Part shown: in pieces, positions 19,297-30,301 of the stretch | Numbering within the stretch: the stretch's first letter is position 1 | Layout of the letters: each line of letters begins with the position of its first letter | Origin: Clostridiales bacterium | Lineage (GTDB): Bacteria; Bacillota; DSM-16504; Desulfitibacterales; JAICDB01 | Assembly: GCA_020063565.1 (NCBI GenBank) | Contig: JAICDB010000003.1 | Span: 98,282-162,281 of the forward strand | DNA length: 64,000 nt | Reading direction: 5' to 3' | The notes under the pieces: generated by a model | Seen by the model: only the letters and a program-made list of their open reading frames with translations | What the model was told of the DNA's origin: nothing | Databases searched by the model: none | Program-made: the position numbers and the translations under genes

Positions 19297-21375
19297 ATGC
19301 ACAAAGATCTTCTTTTTGAAATAGGTCTGGAAGAGGTACCCGCAAGATTTATGCCAGGTGCTCTGGAACAATTGCAAAACAAAACAAAAGAAATCTTTGA
19401 TAAAAATCGCTTACAATATCAGAATATTGAATCCTATGGTACTCCACGAAGACTTACACTATATGTTACGGAACTGCAGGCACGCCAGGAGGATTTGGTT
19501 GAAGAGGCAAAGGGCCCTTCAAAAAATGTGGCTTTTGATGAAGATGGCAATCCCACAAAGGCAGCAATTGGCTTTGCCAGGGGTAAGGGAGTAAATATTG
19601 AAGATTTGGTGGTTAAGGAAACACAAAATGGGGAATATGTTTTTGCACAGGTCAGGAAGGAAGGAAAAAATACTTCCGAAGTTTTACCTGAAATTTTAAA
19701 AGAAGTTATATTTTCCCTCTCCTTTCCAAAGCCTATGCGCTGGGGCGATTGCCAAATGCGTTTCGCCAGGCCGATTAGATGGCTTCTGGCTTTATATGGA
19801 GAAGATACGGTACCTGTCCAAATTGAAGAAGTGGTTGCAGGTAATGAAACCTATGGACACCGTTTCTTAAGCAGCGGAAAAATTACAATAAACAAACCGG
19901 AACAGTATTTCGAAAAGTTAAAAGAGCACTATGTAATTGTAGATCAGTCTGAAAGACGGGAAATGATCTGGCAGCAAATTATAGAACTTGCCCAAAGTCA
20001 AGGCGGAAAAGTTAAAGAAGACCGCGAACTTTTGGAAGAAGTAACTTATCTTCTGGAGTATCCTACTGCACTTTGCGGTAATTTTGCCGAAAATTTTTTG
20101 GAGCTTCCCCAGGAAGCCTTGATTACACCTATGAAAGAACACCAGCGTTATTTTCCGGTATGGGACGGAGCAGATGGTTTGCTGGCCAAATTTATAACAG
20201 TCAGAAATGGAACTGAAGATCATATTGACATAGTAACTGCCGGTAATGAAAAAGTTTTGGAGGCAAGGCTTGCCGATGCTAAATTCTTTTATGAGGAGGA
20301 TACCAAAATCCCCCTTTCTCACAGGGTAGAGAAGTTAAAAAATGTGGTCTTCCAGGAAAAATTGGGTACAGTTTATGATAAGGTGGAAAGGATAAAATCT
20401 TTAAGTGAATATTTGAGTGAAGAGCTCAAGCTTTCCCCGCAGGCTAAAGAAAATTCATTGAGATGTGCCTACCTGGCAAAGGCGGATCTGGTAACATCCA
20501 TGGTCTATGAATTTACTGAACTCCAGGGGATTATGGGTGAGTATTACGCAAGGCATGATGGTGAACCTGAAGAAGTTTGCAAAGGCATCAGAGAACACTA
20601 CATGCCGCGTTTCTCCGGAGACGATATACCGGAAAGCACAGTTGGAACTGTAGTTGCAATTGCCGATAAAATAGATACAATTGTCGGTTGCTTTGCAGTT
20701 GGTATACAACCTACTGGTTCCCAGGACCCGTACGCTCTCCGTAGACAAGCACAAGGCATATGTTACATGATAAAAGAAAAAGAATTGGATCTTTCCTTAC
20801 AGGACTTAATCAGCCGGGCATATAATAATTACAGGCAGAAGTTGCAACTTGAGCTTACAGAAGAAGAGGTAATACAGGAAGTAGGTTCTTTCTTCCAACA
20901 GAGACTTGCTAATATTATGGAAGAAGAGGGAATCAAGTATGATGTGGTAAATGCCGTCCTGGCCTCTGGCTGGGAAAATGGTGCGGATGTATTTAGGAGA
21001 GCGCATGCTTTAACTGCTTTTAAGGAAAAAGAAGAATTCGAGGCACTTTTAATTGCCTTTACCAGGGCGGGAAACCTTGCTAAAAAAGCTACTACGGATA
21101 ATGTGGATGAAAACTATCTAAAAGAAGAGGTTGAGAAGAAGCTTTGGGAACAGTTTTTACTTGTTCAGCAGGAGACAGCTCCAATGCTCCAAAAGGGAGA
21201 CTATTTTGATGCTCTGGTAATAATTAGTGGGCTGCGTGAACCTATAGATGACTTTTTTAATGGTGTAATGGTTATGGTAGATGATGAAAATGTCAAAAAC
21301 AACAGGTTGGCGCTTCTAAAAAGCATCTCAGATTATATGGGAAGAATAGCAGACCTCTCCCAAATTGTCTCTTAA
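19297..21375 (+). CDS. glyS: Glycyl-tRNA synthetase beta subunit
   Basis: This 692-residue protein has the GlyS family start LLFEIGLEEVPARFMPGAL, the HD-like central part (LAKADLVTSMVYEFTELQG) and the C-terminal DALR anticodon-binding domain. It binds tRNA-Gly for the GlyQS enzyme. The gene follows glyQ by two bases, so stoichiometric expression is expected. Length is normal. A strong terminator follows the stop codon. Confidence 0.97.
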   Translation: MHKDLLFEIGLEEVPARFMPGALEQLQNKTKEIFDKNRLQYQNIESYGTPRRLTLYVTELQARQEDLVEEAKGPSKNVAFDEDGNPTKAAIGFARGKGVNIEDLVVKETQNGEYVFAQVRKEGKNTSEVLPEILKEVIFSLSFPKPMRWGDCQMRFARPIRWLLALYGEDTVPVQIEEVVAGNETYGHRFLSSGKITINKPEQYFEKLKEHYVIVDQSERREMIWQQIIELAQSQGGKVKEDRELLEEVTYLLEYPTALCGNFAENFLELPQEALITPMKEHQRYFPVWDGADGLLAKFITVRNGTEDHIDIVTAGNEKVLEARLADAKFFYEEDTKIPLSHRVEKLKNVVFQEKLGTVYDKVERIKSLSEYLSEELKLSPQAKENSLRCAYLAKADLVTSMVYEFTELQGIMGEYYARHDGEPEEVCKGIREHYMPRFSGDDIPESTVGTVVAIADKIDTIVGCFAVGIQPTGSQDPYALRRQAQGICYMIKEKELDLSLQDLISRAYNNYRQKLQLELTEEEVIQEVGSFFQQRLANIMEEEGIKYDVVNAVLASGWENGADVFRRAHALTAFKEKEEFEALLIAFTRAGNLAKKATTDNVDENYLKEEVEKKLWEQFLLVQQETAPMLQKGDYFDALVIISGLREPIDDFFNGVMVMVDDENVKNNRLALLKSISDYMGRIADLSQIVS

Positions 21376-21386
21376 TGGATGTAATG

Positions 21387-21422
21387 TTCGGATAGTACTA
21401 GTAGTGCTATCCGAATTTTTTT
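21387..21422 (+). terminator. Intrinsic terminator after glyS
   Basis: A 13-bp stem (21387-21399 with 21403-21415, one G-U pair) has a 3-base loop and is followed by a run of seven T. It ends the phoH-glyS stretch. Confidence 0.85.
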
Positions 21423-21502
21423 GTAAAATTTTTTCTAAGTTTAATTTTTAGGAAGGAAAAATCATAAATATGAAGTATATAATATAACATATAAAAAATA
21501 GT

Positions 21503-22189
21503 ATGTCACATTTTGTGGATTCATATAAATTAAAGGTGGTGAAGCAAATCCAACTGAGTGATAGACAAAAAAAGATTGTTGACATCGTAAAAAGCTCAGG
21601 CCCCATAACAGGTGAGCAGATAGCTGATCAACTGGGCTTGACCAGGGCAACCCTCAGACCTGACCTAGCGATACTGACCATGTCCGGCATCTTGGAAGCA
21701 AGGCCACGGGTAGGATACTATTATAAAGAGGATACAAGTCAGAGTACATTGCTGGCGGAAACCTTTAAAAAATTACGTGTGAAGGATATTAAATCTGTGC
21801 CTGTTGTTGTAACTGAAAATATTTCAATTTATGATGCAATTGTAACAATGTTTATAGAAGATGTGGGGACATTAATAGTAGTTAAGGAAGGTGGAATTTT
21901 AGCAGGTGTAGTTTCGAGAAAAGATCTGCTCAAGACCTGCCTGGGCAGAATTGACTTAAATAAAACCCCTGTCAGCGTGGTAATGACCAGAATGCCAAAT
22001 ATCATAACTGTGACAGGAGAGGATACAGTTTTAACGGCTGCAAAAAAAATGGTTGAACATGAGATAGATGCCTTACCTGTAGTTAAGGTTTTTGTTAATG
22101 AAGATGGTGAGGAATCCTTAGAAGTAGTAGGAAGAATAACAAAGACAAATATAACCGGGGTATTTCTTGAACTCGGTGAAAAATTATGA
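21503..22189 (+). CDS. ccpN: CcpN/YqzB-type transcriptional repressor with two CBS domains
   Basis: This 228-residue protein has an N-terminal winged helix (about residues 20-75, [20 protein letters not shown]) followed by two CBS domains (about 90-215). In B. subtilis CcpN represses gluconeogenic genes when glucose is present and is encoded beside yqfL. The start is uncertain: the ATG at 21503 has no clear ribosome site, and GTG codons at 21536 and 21539 lie at the AAAGGTGG stretch. It overlaps yqfL by four bases (ATGA). Here the downstream ppdK gene is a sensible target. Confidence 0.92.
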   Translation: MSHFVDSYKLKVVKQIQLSDRQKKIVDIVKSSGPITGEQIADQLGLTRATLRPDLAILTMSGILEARPRVGYYYKEDTSQSTLLAETFKKLRVKDIKSVPVVVTENISIYDAIVTMFIEDVGTLIVVKEGGILAGVVSRKDLLKTCLGRIDLNKTPVSVVMTRMPNIITVTGEDTVLTAAKKMVEHEIDALPVVKVFVNEDGEESLEVVGRITKTNITGVFLELGEKL

Positions 22190-23022
22190 AGGAGGGGAAT
22201 AAAATTACGACTAATTCACCAGTTATTTATGTGATTTCTGACTCTTTAGGCGAAACAGCAGAAATGGTTGCAAGGGCAGTTGCAAGTCAATTTAATTCAG
22301 GTAATATGGAAATTAAGCGCTTTCCTTATGTTAATGATACAGAACAAATAGAAGATATTGTGGAGGAAGCTGCAGAACATGATGCAGTAATTGCTTATAC
22401 ACTGGTTTTGTCTGAATTAAAGGAAAAGTTACGAGAAGTTACTTCTGAAAAAGGTATTCCGGCAGTAGATATTATAGGGCCAATGCTTTCTGCGGTAGAA
22501 GGGATTGTTTCCGTTCCCCCTAAAATGGAGCCGGGACTTTTAAGGAAGTTGGATGAGCAGTATTTTCGAAAAGTAGAAGCAATTGAATTTGCAGTAAAGT
22601 ATGATGACGGCAAAGATCCGAGGGGTTTAATTTTTGCAGATATAGTCCTGATAGGTGTTTCAAGGACTTCAAAAACTCCCGTCAGTATGTATTTGGCACA
22701 TAAAAGGATCAAGACAGCCAATGTACCTCTGGTGCCAGAGGTTGCTCCTCCTGATGAACTTTTTCGGGTTGGGAAAAAGACAGTAGGTTTGACAATTGAT
22801 CCTGATTTACTGTTTCAAATTAGACAACAACGTTTAAAGAGCCTGGGATTAACTTCCAAAGCCAATTATGCTAATATGGAAAGAATTTTACAGGAACTGG
22901 AGTATTCAAGGGAAATAATGAGTCGTTTAGGTTGTCCAGTTGTAGACGTGACCAACAAGGCAGTTGAAGAAACTGCAAGTAAAATAATGGAAATATTCTT
23001 TAAGGGGGAGAGTTATGACTAA
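22186..23022 (+). CDS. yqfL: Pyruvate phosphate dikinase regulatory protein (PDRP, DUF299)
   Basis: This 278-residue protein has the PDRP P-loop-like motif GVSRTSKTP starting at residue 157. The N-terminal [17 protein letters not shown] is also characteristic. Family enzymes are bifunctional: they inactivate PPDK by ADP-dependent threonine phosphorylation and reactivate it by phosphorolysis. Its own stop overlaps the ppdK start, which strongly supports that role here. It also overlaps ccpN by four bases, giving a ccpN-yqfL-ppdK operon. Confidence 0.95.
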   Translation: MKEGNKITTNSPVIYVISDSLGETAEMVARAVASQFNSGNMEIKRFPYVNDTEQIEDIVEEAAEHDAVIAYTLVLSELKEKLREVTSEKGIPAVDIIGPMLSAVEGIVSVPPKMEPGLLRKLDEQYFRKVEAIEFAVKYDDGKDPRGLIFADIVLIGVSRTSKTPVSMYLAHKRIKTANVPLVPEVAPPDELFRVGKKTVGLTIDPDLLFQIRQQRLKSLGLTSKANYANMERILQELEYSREIMSRLGCPVVDVTNKAVEETASKIMEIFFKGESYD

Positions 23023-25651
23023 AAAATATGTTTATAGCTTTAATGAAGGAGAAAAAAGTATGAAGTCCCTACTTGGTGGCAAAGGGGCTAACCTGGCTGA
23101 GATGACACGAATAGGTTTACCAGTACCTCCTGGAATTACAATCACAACTGAAGCTTGTAATGCTTACTTTAAAAATGACGGAAACTTTCCTGAAAACTTA
23201 GAGGAACAAATTCAAGAAAAACTCTCCTGGCTCCAGGAAAAGACAAAAAAAGATTTTGGCAGTAAAGAAAACCCGTTACTTGTTTCTGTAAGATCTGGCG
23301 CTGCAATATCAATGCCGGGAATGATGGATACCATCTTAAATCTCGGGCTTAATGACAATACGGTAGAAGGACTGGCTTTAAATACCAATGATAGGCGTTT
23401 TGCACTGGACTGCTATCGCCGGTTTATAGCAATGTTTTCAGATGTTGTTCTTGGAATAGAAAATGCTCGTTTTGAAAGAATTTTAGAAGATATTAAAGAA
23501 AAGAACGAGATAGAATTGGATTATCAGCTGACTCCTGATATGTTGGAGAAATTAATTGAAGAATATAAACAGCTTGTTAAAAGAGAAACCAGAAAGGAAT
23601 TTCCTCAAGAACCTGTAGAACAGTTAACAATGGCTGTACGAGCAGTATTTGACTCCTGGAATAATCAAAGGGCGCGAGTTTACCGCCGCATAAATAAAAT
23701 TCCTGATGATATGGGAACTGCTGTAAATATCCAGGCAATGGTATTTGGAAATATGGGTAATGATAGCGGTACAGGTGTTGCATTCACCCGCAACCCGTCT
23801 ACCGGTACAAGGGGCGTTTATGGTGAATATTTAATTAATGCTCAGGGTGAAGATGTTGTTGCCGGCATCAGAACCCCGCAGCCTATAAAGAAATTGGCGG
23901 ATGACATGCCTAAAATTTATGAGCAGCTGAATGATATTTGTGCTACTTTGGAAGCACATTACCAGGATATGCAGGATATTGAATTTACCATAGAAAGGGA
24001 AAAACTATATCTCCTACAAACCAGAACCGGTAAAAGAACAGCTGCAGCCGCCATTAAGATTGCCGTAGATATGGCCAATGAGGGCATAATTACCCAGGAA
24101 GAAGCAATTTTAAGAATAGACCCCTACTCAATTGACCAACTGTTACATCCCATGTTAGACCCTGATGCAGAATTAGATGTAGTTGCCAAGGGATTGCCTG
24201 CTTCACCCGGTGCTGCTTCGGGTAAGGTTGTTTTTGATCCCAATGAAGCGGAAAGAATGGCTGATGAAGGTAACAAAGTTATTTTAGTAAGGATGGAAAC
24301 AACTCCCGATGACATCCACGGTATTGTTGCCTCACGGGGAGTACTTACTTCTCGTGGCGGTATGACAAGTCACGCAGCTGTAGTAGCAAGGGGAATGGGT
24401 AAACCCTGTGTTTCAGGTTGCGACCAGATAAAAATAGACTTTAGTGCACAGCAATTTTCAGTAGGTGAAACAGTTGTTAAAAAGGGAGATACAATAACAA
24501 TTAACGGCAGTACAGGTGATGTTATTTTAGGAGAAGTACCTTTAATAGCCCCCGAATTAAGTGATGAATTTAAAACCCTGCTAAGCTGGGCTGATAACTT
24601 CCGGCCACTGGGTGTAAGGGCGAATGCGGATACGCCTGCAGATGCTAAAAAAGCCAGGGAATTTGGTGCAAAAGGAATCGGGCTGTGTCGTACCGAACAC
24701 ATGTTTATGGCAACAGACAGGTTGCCGATTGTGCAAAAAATGATCCTTTCCGAAAATGAAGAGGAACGTAAACAATACCTGGAAAAACTTCTGCCAATGC
24801 AGCAGGAAGACTTTTACGAAATTTTGAAAGTGATGGAAGGCTATCCTGTTACCATCAGGCTTTTGGATCCTCCGTTGCACGAATTTTTACCCAATGTTGA
24901 AGAATTGATTATTGAAATTACTTCTATGAAGTATACCGGAGCTCCCCAGGAGGAAATTAGAGAAAAAGAAAAGCTGCTAAAACAGGTAAAAGCGCTTTCT
25001 GAAAGCAATCCAATGCTTGGGCATCGTGGCTGTCGTCTGGGTATTACTTTCCCGGAAATTTATGCTATGCAGGCCAGAGCCATATTCCAGGCAGTTTCTC
25101 AACTAGTTCAGGAAGGATATAAAGTTAGACCGGAAATTGAAATTCCTTTAGTGATGCATGTTAAGGAATTAGCACAGCTAAGGGAATTGGTGATAGAAAT
25201 AGCAAATGAAATCAAGAAGGAAACCGGCACAGATTTCAACTATACAATTGGTACCATGATAGAGGTACCAAGGGCATGCGCTACTGCAGGCGAAATTGCC
25301 AGTGAAGCGGATTTCTTCTCCTTTGGTACAAACGATCTAACTCAAACTACCTTGGGTTTCAGCAGGGATGATGCTGAAGGAAAATTTTTACAGGAATATA
25401 TAGATAAGCAAATTCTTAACAGCAACCCATTTATCACATTAGATAGGGCAGGAGTTGGCAGACTCATGGAAATGGCCGTTGCCAAGGGAAGGTCCACCAG
25501 GGAAGACTTGCTGGTAGGAATTTGTGGTGAGCATGGTGGCGACCCGGACTCTATTGAATTCTGTCATTCTATCGGCTTGGACTTTGTCAGCTGTTCCCCG
25601 TATAGGGTGCCAATAGCTAGACTTGCTGCAGCACAAGCTGCCCTTAAATAA
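23015..25651 (+). CDS. ppdK: Pyruvate, phosphate dikinase
   Basis: This 878-residue enzyme has the full three-domain PPDK layout: an N-terminal ATP-grasp domain, the central phosphohistidine domain with [18 protein letters not shown] (His453) and the C-terminal PEP/pyruvate barrel ending with [10 protein letters not shown]. It interconverts pyruvate, ATP and phosphate with PEP, AMP and pyrophosphate, and serves glycolysis or gluconeogenesis in many anaerobes. It overlaps its regulator gene by eight bases. Length is typical (about 870-890). Confidence 0.97.
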   Translation: MTKKYVYSFNEGEKSMKSLLGGKGANLAEMTRIGLPVPPGITITTEACNAYFKNDGNFPENLEEQIQEKLSWLQEKTKKDFGSKENPLLVSVRSGAAISMPGMMDTILNLGLNDNTVEGLALNTNDRRFALDCYRRFIAMFSDVVLGIENARFERILEDIKEKNEIELDYQLTPDMLEKLIEEYKQLVKRETRKEFPQEPVEQLTMAVRAVFDSWNNQRARVYRRINKIPDDMGTAVNIQAMVFGNMGNDSGTGVAFTRNPSTGTRGVYGEYLINAQGEDVVAGIRTPQPIKKLADDMPKIYEQLNDICATLEAHYQDMQDIEFTIEREKLYLLQTRTGKRTAAAAIKIAVDMANEGIITQEEAILRIDPYSIDQLLHPMLDPDAELDVVAKGLPASPGAASGKVVFDPNEAERMADEGNKVILVRMETTPDDIHGIVASRGVLTSRGGMTSHAAVVARGMGKPCVSGCDQIKIDFSAQQFSVGETVVKKGDTITINGSTGDVILGEVPLIAPELSDEFKTLLSWADNFRPLGVRANADTPADAKKAREFGAKGIGLCRTEHMFMATDRLPIVQKMILSENEEERKQYLEKLLPMQQEDFYEILKVMEGYPVTIRLLDPPLHEFLPNVEELIIEITSMKYTGAPQEEIREKEKLLKQVKALSESNPMLGHRGCRLGITFPEIYAMQARAIFQAVSQLVQEGYKVRPEIEIPLVMHVKELAQLRELVIEIANEIKKETGTDFNYTIGTMIEVPRACATAGEIASEADFFSFGTNDLTQTTLGFSRDDAEGKFLQEYIDKQILNSNPFITLDRAGVGRLMEMAVAKGRSTREDLLVGICGEHGGDPDSIEFCHSIGLDFVSCSPYRVPIARLAAAQAALK

Positions 25652-25672
25652 GACCTGGCCGGGGGGTTAAAG

Positions 25673-26680
25673 ATGTCTATACGCCAGGAAACCGAACAAA
25701 TTGAAAAGGAAACACTGTCACCCTATGCTACACTGTCTGTAAACACCAGAGGGAGGCTTAAGCCTGAAGAACCTTGTTCTATACGAACTGAGTACCAGAG
25801 GGATAGGGACAGGATTATTCACAGTAAAGCGTTTCGGCGTTTAAAGCATAAAACTCAAGTTTTCATATCACCGGAAGGAGATCACTTTCGAACAAGGCTT
25901 ACACATACATTGGAAGTTTCACAAATAGCACGGACAATTGCACGTGCCTTGAGACTTAATGAAGATTTAACCGAAGCTATTGCCCTGGGTCACGACCTGG
26001 GGCATACTCCCTTTGGGCATGCCGGCGAGGAGGCCCTGGATAGTATCTATTCTGAGGGGTTCAAGCATAATCAACAAAGCTTACGTGTTGTAGATGAATT
26101 GGAGCAGGGTAAAGGATTAAACTTAACATGGGAAGTAAGAGACGGTATTCTTAATCATACCGGTGACAAAGACCCCTCAACTCTGGAAGGCTGTATTGTA
26201 AAAATTGCTGATAGAATAGCATATATAAATCATGACATCGATGATGCCCTGCGGGCAGGTATAATTGTTGAAGAAGACCTGTCTGAATATATCAAAATAT
26301 TGGGAAAACCGCACCGCGATAGGATAAATACAATGGTTACGGATATAATTGAAAACAGCAGGGGAAAACCGTATATTAAAATGAGCGATAAAGTTCAAAA
26401 GGTAACTGATATGCTGCGTTCATTCCTTTTTGAAAATGTTTATATAGGATCCAGGGCAAAAACCGAGGAAAAAAAAGCAATCAGAATGTTGCAGGAACTG
26501 TTCTTATATTATACTAAAAACCCCCAGGAGATTCCTGCAATGGAAAAAAAGCAGGTTGGAGATCCTGAAAGATTGGTAATAGATTATATAGCAGGGATGA
26601 CAGACAGGTATGCAATTGCAACATATCAAAAATTATTTGTTCCAAGTGGTTTTGCTTTACACCAAAATACAGTGGACTGA
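25673..26680 (+). CDS. dGTPase-like HD-domain triphosphohydrolase
   Basis: This 335-residue protein has an HD domain with the metal-binding residues in [13 protein letters not shown] and [16 protein letters not shown], plus the dGTPase family start [11 protein letters not shown]. Homologues hydrolyse dNTPs to deoxynucleoside and triphosphate; the preferred substrate here is unknown. In several Clostridia a dgt-like gene precedes dnaG, as here. The GGGGGG-rich leader precedes the ATG. It ends shortly before a structured terminator-like RNA. Confidence 0.92.
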   Translation: MSIRQETEQIEKETLSPYATLSVNTRGRLKPEEPCSIRTEYQRDRDRIIHSKAFRRLKHKTQVFISPEGDHFRTRLTHTLEVSQIARTIARALRLNEDLTEAIALGHDLGHTPFGHAGEEALDSIYSEGFKHNQQSLRVVDELEQGKGLNLTWEVRDGILNHTGDKDPSTLEGCIVKIADRIAYINHDIDDALRAGIIVEEDLSEYIKILGKPHRDRINTMVTDIIENSRGKPYIKMSDKVQKVTDMLRSFLFENVYIGSRAKTEEKKAIRMLQELFLYYTKNPQEIPAMEKKQVGDPERLVIDYIAGMTDRYAIATYQKLFVPSGFALHQNTVD

Positions 26681-26743
26681 AAAAAATTAAAATTATAATT
26701 ATTTTAATGTATAAATTCTATTAATATGGACACAATATAGATG

Positions 26744-26828
26744 AAAGGGTCACTACTCCTGTTAGGTATCTGGTCAATACCTAAATAGCCTGACCGGCGA
26801 AGAGGGTAGTGACCCTTTTCTTTTTTTA
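26744..26828 (+). ncRNA. Structured RNA/terminator with predicted pseudoknot, between dgt and dnaG
   Basis: An outer perfect 13-bp stem (26744-26756 with 26806-26818) encloses a perfect 8-bp hairpin (ttaggtat 26762-26769, atacctaa 26777-26784). The 7-base loop of that hairpin (ctggtca 26770-26776) can pair along its whole length with tgaccgg at 26791-26797 (six Watson-Crick pairs, one G-U), forming a pseudoknot. A T-rich run follows at 26819-26827. An alternative short hairpin (aagagggt 26800-26807, accctttt 26812-26819) also precedes the T-run and excludes the outer stem. The minimum reading is an intrinsic terminator; a regulatory RNA is possible. I could not assign it to a known class. Confidence 0.55.
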
Positions 26829-27112
26829 ACTACTGATTATTTTTTCTAAGTGGCTGAACTATCAGTGGTAACAAAACTCCAATCCATAATGAATATAGAA
26901 CGCTACCGCCTAACTGCAAGTATCTTAGACATTAACATTCCTCCCGTTAAATCTTGTCATTATTTTTTCCGGTTAATAATATTTATATAACATTTAAAAT
27001 CAAGCAGGAAAATACGAGATTAAATCGAATGATAATTATGTTTTGCAATTTGCAGGAATTATGAGAAAGGTGGCGAAATAACTCATTAAGATCTTTTTTA
27101 GGTGATCAGTAA
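26829..27112 (+). promoter_or_regulatory. dnaG leader region with candidate sigma-A promoter
   Basis: The 284-base spacer before dnaG has no credible ORF. TTGTCA at 26954-26959 and TAATAT at 26977-26982 are separated by 17 bases, a good sigma-A match. A TTTGCAGGAATT stretch at 27049-27060 resembles one upstream of trmK. AGGTGATC lies just before the dnaG ATG. This promoter could drive the dnaG-rpoD unit separately from the genes upstream. Confidence 0.55.
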
Positions 27113-28933
27113 ATGAGTAGCTATATCCCTGATAAAACTATTGAGGAGATCCTTGAAAGTACTGATATAATAGAAGTTATTTCAGAATATGTTAGGTTGG
27201 AAAAACGGGGCAAAAACTTTATGGGACTCTGTCCCTTTCATTCTGAAAAAACGCCTTCATTTAACGTATCTCCTGAAAAAAAACTTTTTTACTGTTTTGG
27301 CTGCGGCACAGGGGGCGACGTTATTACATTTTTAATGAAGGTAGAAAAATATACTTTTCAGGAAACAGTTGAAACTCTTGCAAAAAGGGCAGGAATTCAG
27401 CTATCAATCACGAATACAAATAAAAGGCATTCCAAGAATAAGGATATTTACCATGTAAATGAGATAGCTCAAAGACTTTACAATTATCTTCTGTGGGAAC
27501 ATGAGAGTGCAGCCGAAGCACGTGAATATTTAAAAAAAAGAGGAATAGATAAAAAAACAGCACAAAAATTTGGCCTGGGGTATGCACCTAATTTATGGCA
27601 GGGTTTGTTAAACTTTCTTAGAAAAAAAGGTTTTAGTGAAGAACTCATTCTCAGGTCAGGTCTGATATCTAAAAACGATAAAGGTAGACTTTATGATAGA
27701 TTTCGCCACCGTGTAATTTTTCCTATCTATGATAGAAGGGGGAAAATAGTAGGTTTTGGCGGCAGGCAGCTTTCTGAAGGAAAAGGGCCCAAATATCTTA
27801 ATAGTCCTGAAACAGAAATTTTTCAAAAAAGTAAAATCTTATATGGTTTCAATTGGGTAGCAGGTGAAATTAGAAAGAAAAACCAGGCTTTAATTGTGGA
27901 AGGATATATGGATGTTATAGCCTGCCACCAGTTTGGCTTTACAAATGCTGTAGCATCTCTGGGAACTTCATTTACTGAAGAACACGCCACACTTTTAAAA
28001 AGAAATTGTGAAGAAGTTGTTATTGCGTATGATGGAGATGCTGCCGGTATGGCAGCAACCTTAAGGGGAATGAATATTTTACAAAAAGCTGGCTGCAGGG
28101 TAAAAATTTTATCATTACCTGAGGGAAATGATCCCGATGATTTTTTACGAAAGGAAGGAAAGGAAGGGTTTTTAAAAGCGCTACAAGAAAATACTTTAAG
28201 TCTTATTGATTACAAGTTAAAAGTTGCTTTGCAAAAATATAATATCTTTGATCCTGAAGGTAAAGCTAAAGCATTGGAGTTTATAATAAATGATTTGGCA
28301 GTTATTGAAAATGCAGTAGAAAGGCAGCATTTTATCCAGAAGATTGCCTTAAGGCTTCAGATTTCAGAGAATGCCTTACTGGAAGAGCTTTCTAAGACCA
28401 GGAAATTGCAAAAATTTGGTACTAAACAGGATAAAAAAGAAAATATAAGGCATAATACAAAAGAGACTTTAAAATCAATAGGTTCAAGGCTTACGCAATC
28501 TGAGAAAATATTACTGAAAAATATGTTAGAAAATGAAAAAGTTTTTATTAGAGTAAAAGAAGAAATTGGTTTTAGCCCTTTTAACGAGCAAATTAGAAAA
28601 ATATTGCAATTTGTTAATGAAGAACTAGAAAAGACTACTCATGGTATAGCCCCGGCAATGTTATTTAATAAGCTTAAACAACAGGATGAAAAAATGGCGT
28701 TCTTTATAAGTAGTATTCTGGCAATGGAAGAAAACTTTCCAATTTCTATTGAAGAATGTATAAAAAATGTTAAACTTAATTACTTGCAAAGACAAGAACA
28801 AGAATTACTAAAGGAATTATCTGAAGCTGAGCAAAAAAATGATAGCGTGGCTGTTACCACATTAATTCGCCAGCTCAATGAGTTGCAGAAGAATATACAA
28901 TATCTAAAAGAAAAAACCTTTAAAAACAAATAA
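27113..28933 (+). CDS. dnaG: DNA primase
   Basis: This 606-residue protein has the CHC2 zinc site (Cys40, His43, Cys61, Cys64 in LCPFHSEKTPSF and FYCFGCG), the TOPRIM catalytic domain with VEGYMDVIA and AYDGDAAG, and a C-terminal helicase-binding region. DnaG makes RNA primers at the replication fork. Length is standard. It forms the macromolecular synthesis pair with rpoD, 43 bases downstream. Confidence 0.97.
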   Translation: MSSYIPDKTIEEILESTDIIEVISEYVRLEKRGKNFMGLCPFHSEKTPSFNVSPEKKLFYCFGCGTGGDVITFLMKVEKYTFQETVETLAKRAGIQLSITNTNKRHSKNKDIYHVNEIAQRLYNYLLWEHESAAEAREYLKKRGIDKKTAQKFGLGYAPNLWQGLLNFLRKKGFSEELILRSGLISKNDKGRLYDRFRHRVIFPIYDRRGKIVGFGGRQLSEGKGPKYLNSPETEIFQKSKILYGFNWVAGEIRKKNQALIVEGYMDVIACHQFGFTNAVASLGTSFTEEHATLLKRNCEEVVIAYDGDAAGMAATLRGMNILQKAGCRVKILSLPEGNDPDDFLRKEGKEGFLKALQENTLSLIDYKLKVALQKYNIFDPEGKAKALEFIINDLAVIENAVERQHFIQKIALRLQISENALLEELSKTRKLQKFGTKQDKKENIRHNTKETLKSIGSRLTQSEKILLKNMLENEKVFIRVKEEIGFSPFNEQIRKILQFVNEELEKTTHGIAPAMLFNKLKQQDEKMAFFISSILAMEENFPISIEECIKNVKLNYLQRQEQELLKELSEAEQKNDSVAVTTLIRQLNELQKNIQYLKEKTFKNK

Positions 28934-28976
28934 TCGAGGTAAAGCATATGTCTCTCGGTGGAAGGGGGGATAAAAG

Positions 28977-30068
28977 GTGCAGGATAACGGAAAAAAGGCT
29001 AGGCAGGAAATAAAGAAAAAAGTTAAAGAATTGATTGAACAGGGTAAGAAAAAAGGAATGCTTACCTATAAAGAAATTATAGATGCTCTGGAAGGCATAG
29101 AACTCAACCCTGATCAAATTGATGAAATATATGATAACCTAAATTCAATGGGAATTGAAGTTATTCCTGAAGCAGAAGAAAAAGATAAAAAGGATACTGA
29201 AGAGGAAATGGATCTGGACATATCCATTCCAGAGGGAGTGGGAATAGATGATCCTGTTAGAATGTACCTAAAAGAAATTGGAAGGGTTCCTCTACTCACT
29301 GCAGAAGAAGAAGTTGAACTGGCTAAAAGAATAGAAAAAGGAGATATTTGGGCAAAAAGAAAACTTGCGGAAGCAAATCTTCGTTTAGTAGTAAGTATCG
29401 CTAAACGTTATGTAGGTCGGGGTATGCTATTCCTTGACCTTATACAGGAAGGCAATCTTGGTTTAATTAAAGCTGTAGAAAAGTTTGATTATAGAAAGGG
29501 TTATAAGTTTAGTACCTATGCTACATGGTGGATACGCCAGGCTATAACCAGAGCCATTGCAGATCAGGCAAGAACAATTAGAATACCTGTTCATATGGTA
29601 GAAACTATCAATAAGCTTATTAGGGTTTCCAGGCAGTTACTGCAGGAACTGGGCAGAGAACCTAGTCCGGAAGAAATTGCTAAGGAAATGGATATTCCGG
29701 AAGAAAGGGTAAGGGAGATAATGAAAATTGCCCAGGAGCCGGTTTCCCTTGAAACTCCTATAGGTGAAGAAGAAGATAGTCACTTGGGTGATTTTATTGA
29801 AGATGAGGATGCACCTGCGCCTGCTGAAGCGGCATCGTTTATGCTGCTCAAGGAACAATTGGAAGGTGTTTTAGACACATTGACTCCCAGGGAAGAAAAA
29901 GTTCTGAGATTGAGGTTTGGATTAGATGATGGCCGCTCCAGAACACTGGAGGAGGTAGGCCAGGAATTTGGAGTTACCAGAGAAAGAATAAGGCAGATAG
30001 AAGCCAAAGCTCTTCGCAAGTTGCGCCATCCAAGTAGAAGTAAAAAGCTCAAGGATTTTCTGGAATAA
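28977..30068 (+). CDS. rpoD: RNA polymerase primary sigma factor (sigma-70/SigA)
   Basis: This 363-residue protein has sigma region 1.1 (short), 1.2 ([12 protein letters not shown]), 2 ([33 protein letters not shown]), 3 and 4 ([20 protein letters not shown]). It is the housekeeping sigma factor. Short length (about 360) is typical of Firmicutes SigA. A GTG start follows GGAAGGGGGGA. No large acidic 1.1-1.2 insert is present. Confidence 0.97.
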   Translation: MQDNGKKARQEIKKKVKELIEQGKKKGMLTYKEIIDALEGIELNPDQIDEIYDNLNSMGIEVIPEAEEKDKKDTEEEMDLDISIPEGVGIDDPVRMYLKEIGRVPLLTAEEEVELAKRIEKGDIWAKRKLAEANLRLVVSIAKRYVGRGMLFLDLIQEGNLGLIKAVEKFDYRKGYKFSTYATWWIRQAITRAIADQARTIRIPVHMVETINKLIRVSRQLLQELGREPSPEEIAKEMDIPEERVREIMKIAQEPVSLETPIGEEEDSHLGDFIEDEDAPAPAEAASFMLLKEQLEGVLDTLTPREEKVLRLRFGLDDGRSRTLEEVGQEFGVTRERIRQIEAKALRKLRHPSRSKKLKDFLE

Positions 30069-30088
30069 TTTACATTGTAAATTTAGTG

Positions 30089-30117
30089 TTGACATGAGCA
30101 CAAATTTGTTATAAAAT
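30089..30117 (+). promoter_or_regulatory. Candidate sigma-A promoter for the tRNA cluster
   Basis: A consensus TTGACA at 30089-30094 is followed after 17 bases by TAAAAT at 30112-30117, about 22 bases before tRNA-Asn. Position and match suggest that it drives the four-tRNA array. Confidence 0.7.
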
Positions 30118-30139
30118 ATAGCTTGTCGCTGGGAGTTGT

Positions 30140-30214
30140 TCCTCGGTAGCTCAACGGTAGAGCATTCGGCTGTTAACCGAAGGGTTGCTGGTTCGAATCC
30201 AGCCCGGGGAGCCA
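30140..30214 (+). tRNA. tRNA-Asn (anticodon GTT)
   Basis: A 75-base cloverleaf with a 7-bp acceptor stem (tcctcgg/ccgggga), anticodon loop ctgttaa within ttcgg/ccgaa, T arm containing gttcgaatcc and encoded CCA. It is the first of a four-tRNA array. Confidence 0.95.
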
Positions 30215-30221
30215 TTTGTTT

Positions 30222-30298
30222 GGGCCCATAGCTCAGTCTGGTAGAGCCACCGGCTCATAACCGGTCGGTCCCAGGTTCAAATCCTGGTGGGCCCACCA
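30222..30298 (+). tRNA. tRNA with CAT anticodon (elongator Met or Ile2)
   Basis: A 77-base cloverleaf with acceptor gggccca/tgggccc, anticodon loop ctcataa within accgg/ccggt, and encoded CCA. The anticodon stem lacks the three consecutive G-C pairs (GGG/CCC) of initiator tRNA and position 1-72 pairs, so it is not fMet. Elongator Met and lysidine-modified Ile2 cannot be told apart with certainty by eye. Confidence 0.9.
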
Positions 30299-30301
30299 AA
30301 A

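Noticed and set aside
26744..26828. Pistol or hammerhead ribozyme
   Set aside because: A hairpin-loop pseudoknot and an AAATAG stretch recall pistol, but the required second helix and cleavage site could not be placed; the hammerhead core CUGANGA/GAAA is absent.
30222..30298. Initiator tRNA-Met
   Set aside because: The anticodon stem lacks the GGG/CCC pairs and positions 1 and 72 pair, unlike initiator tRNA.
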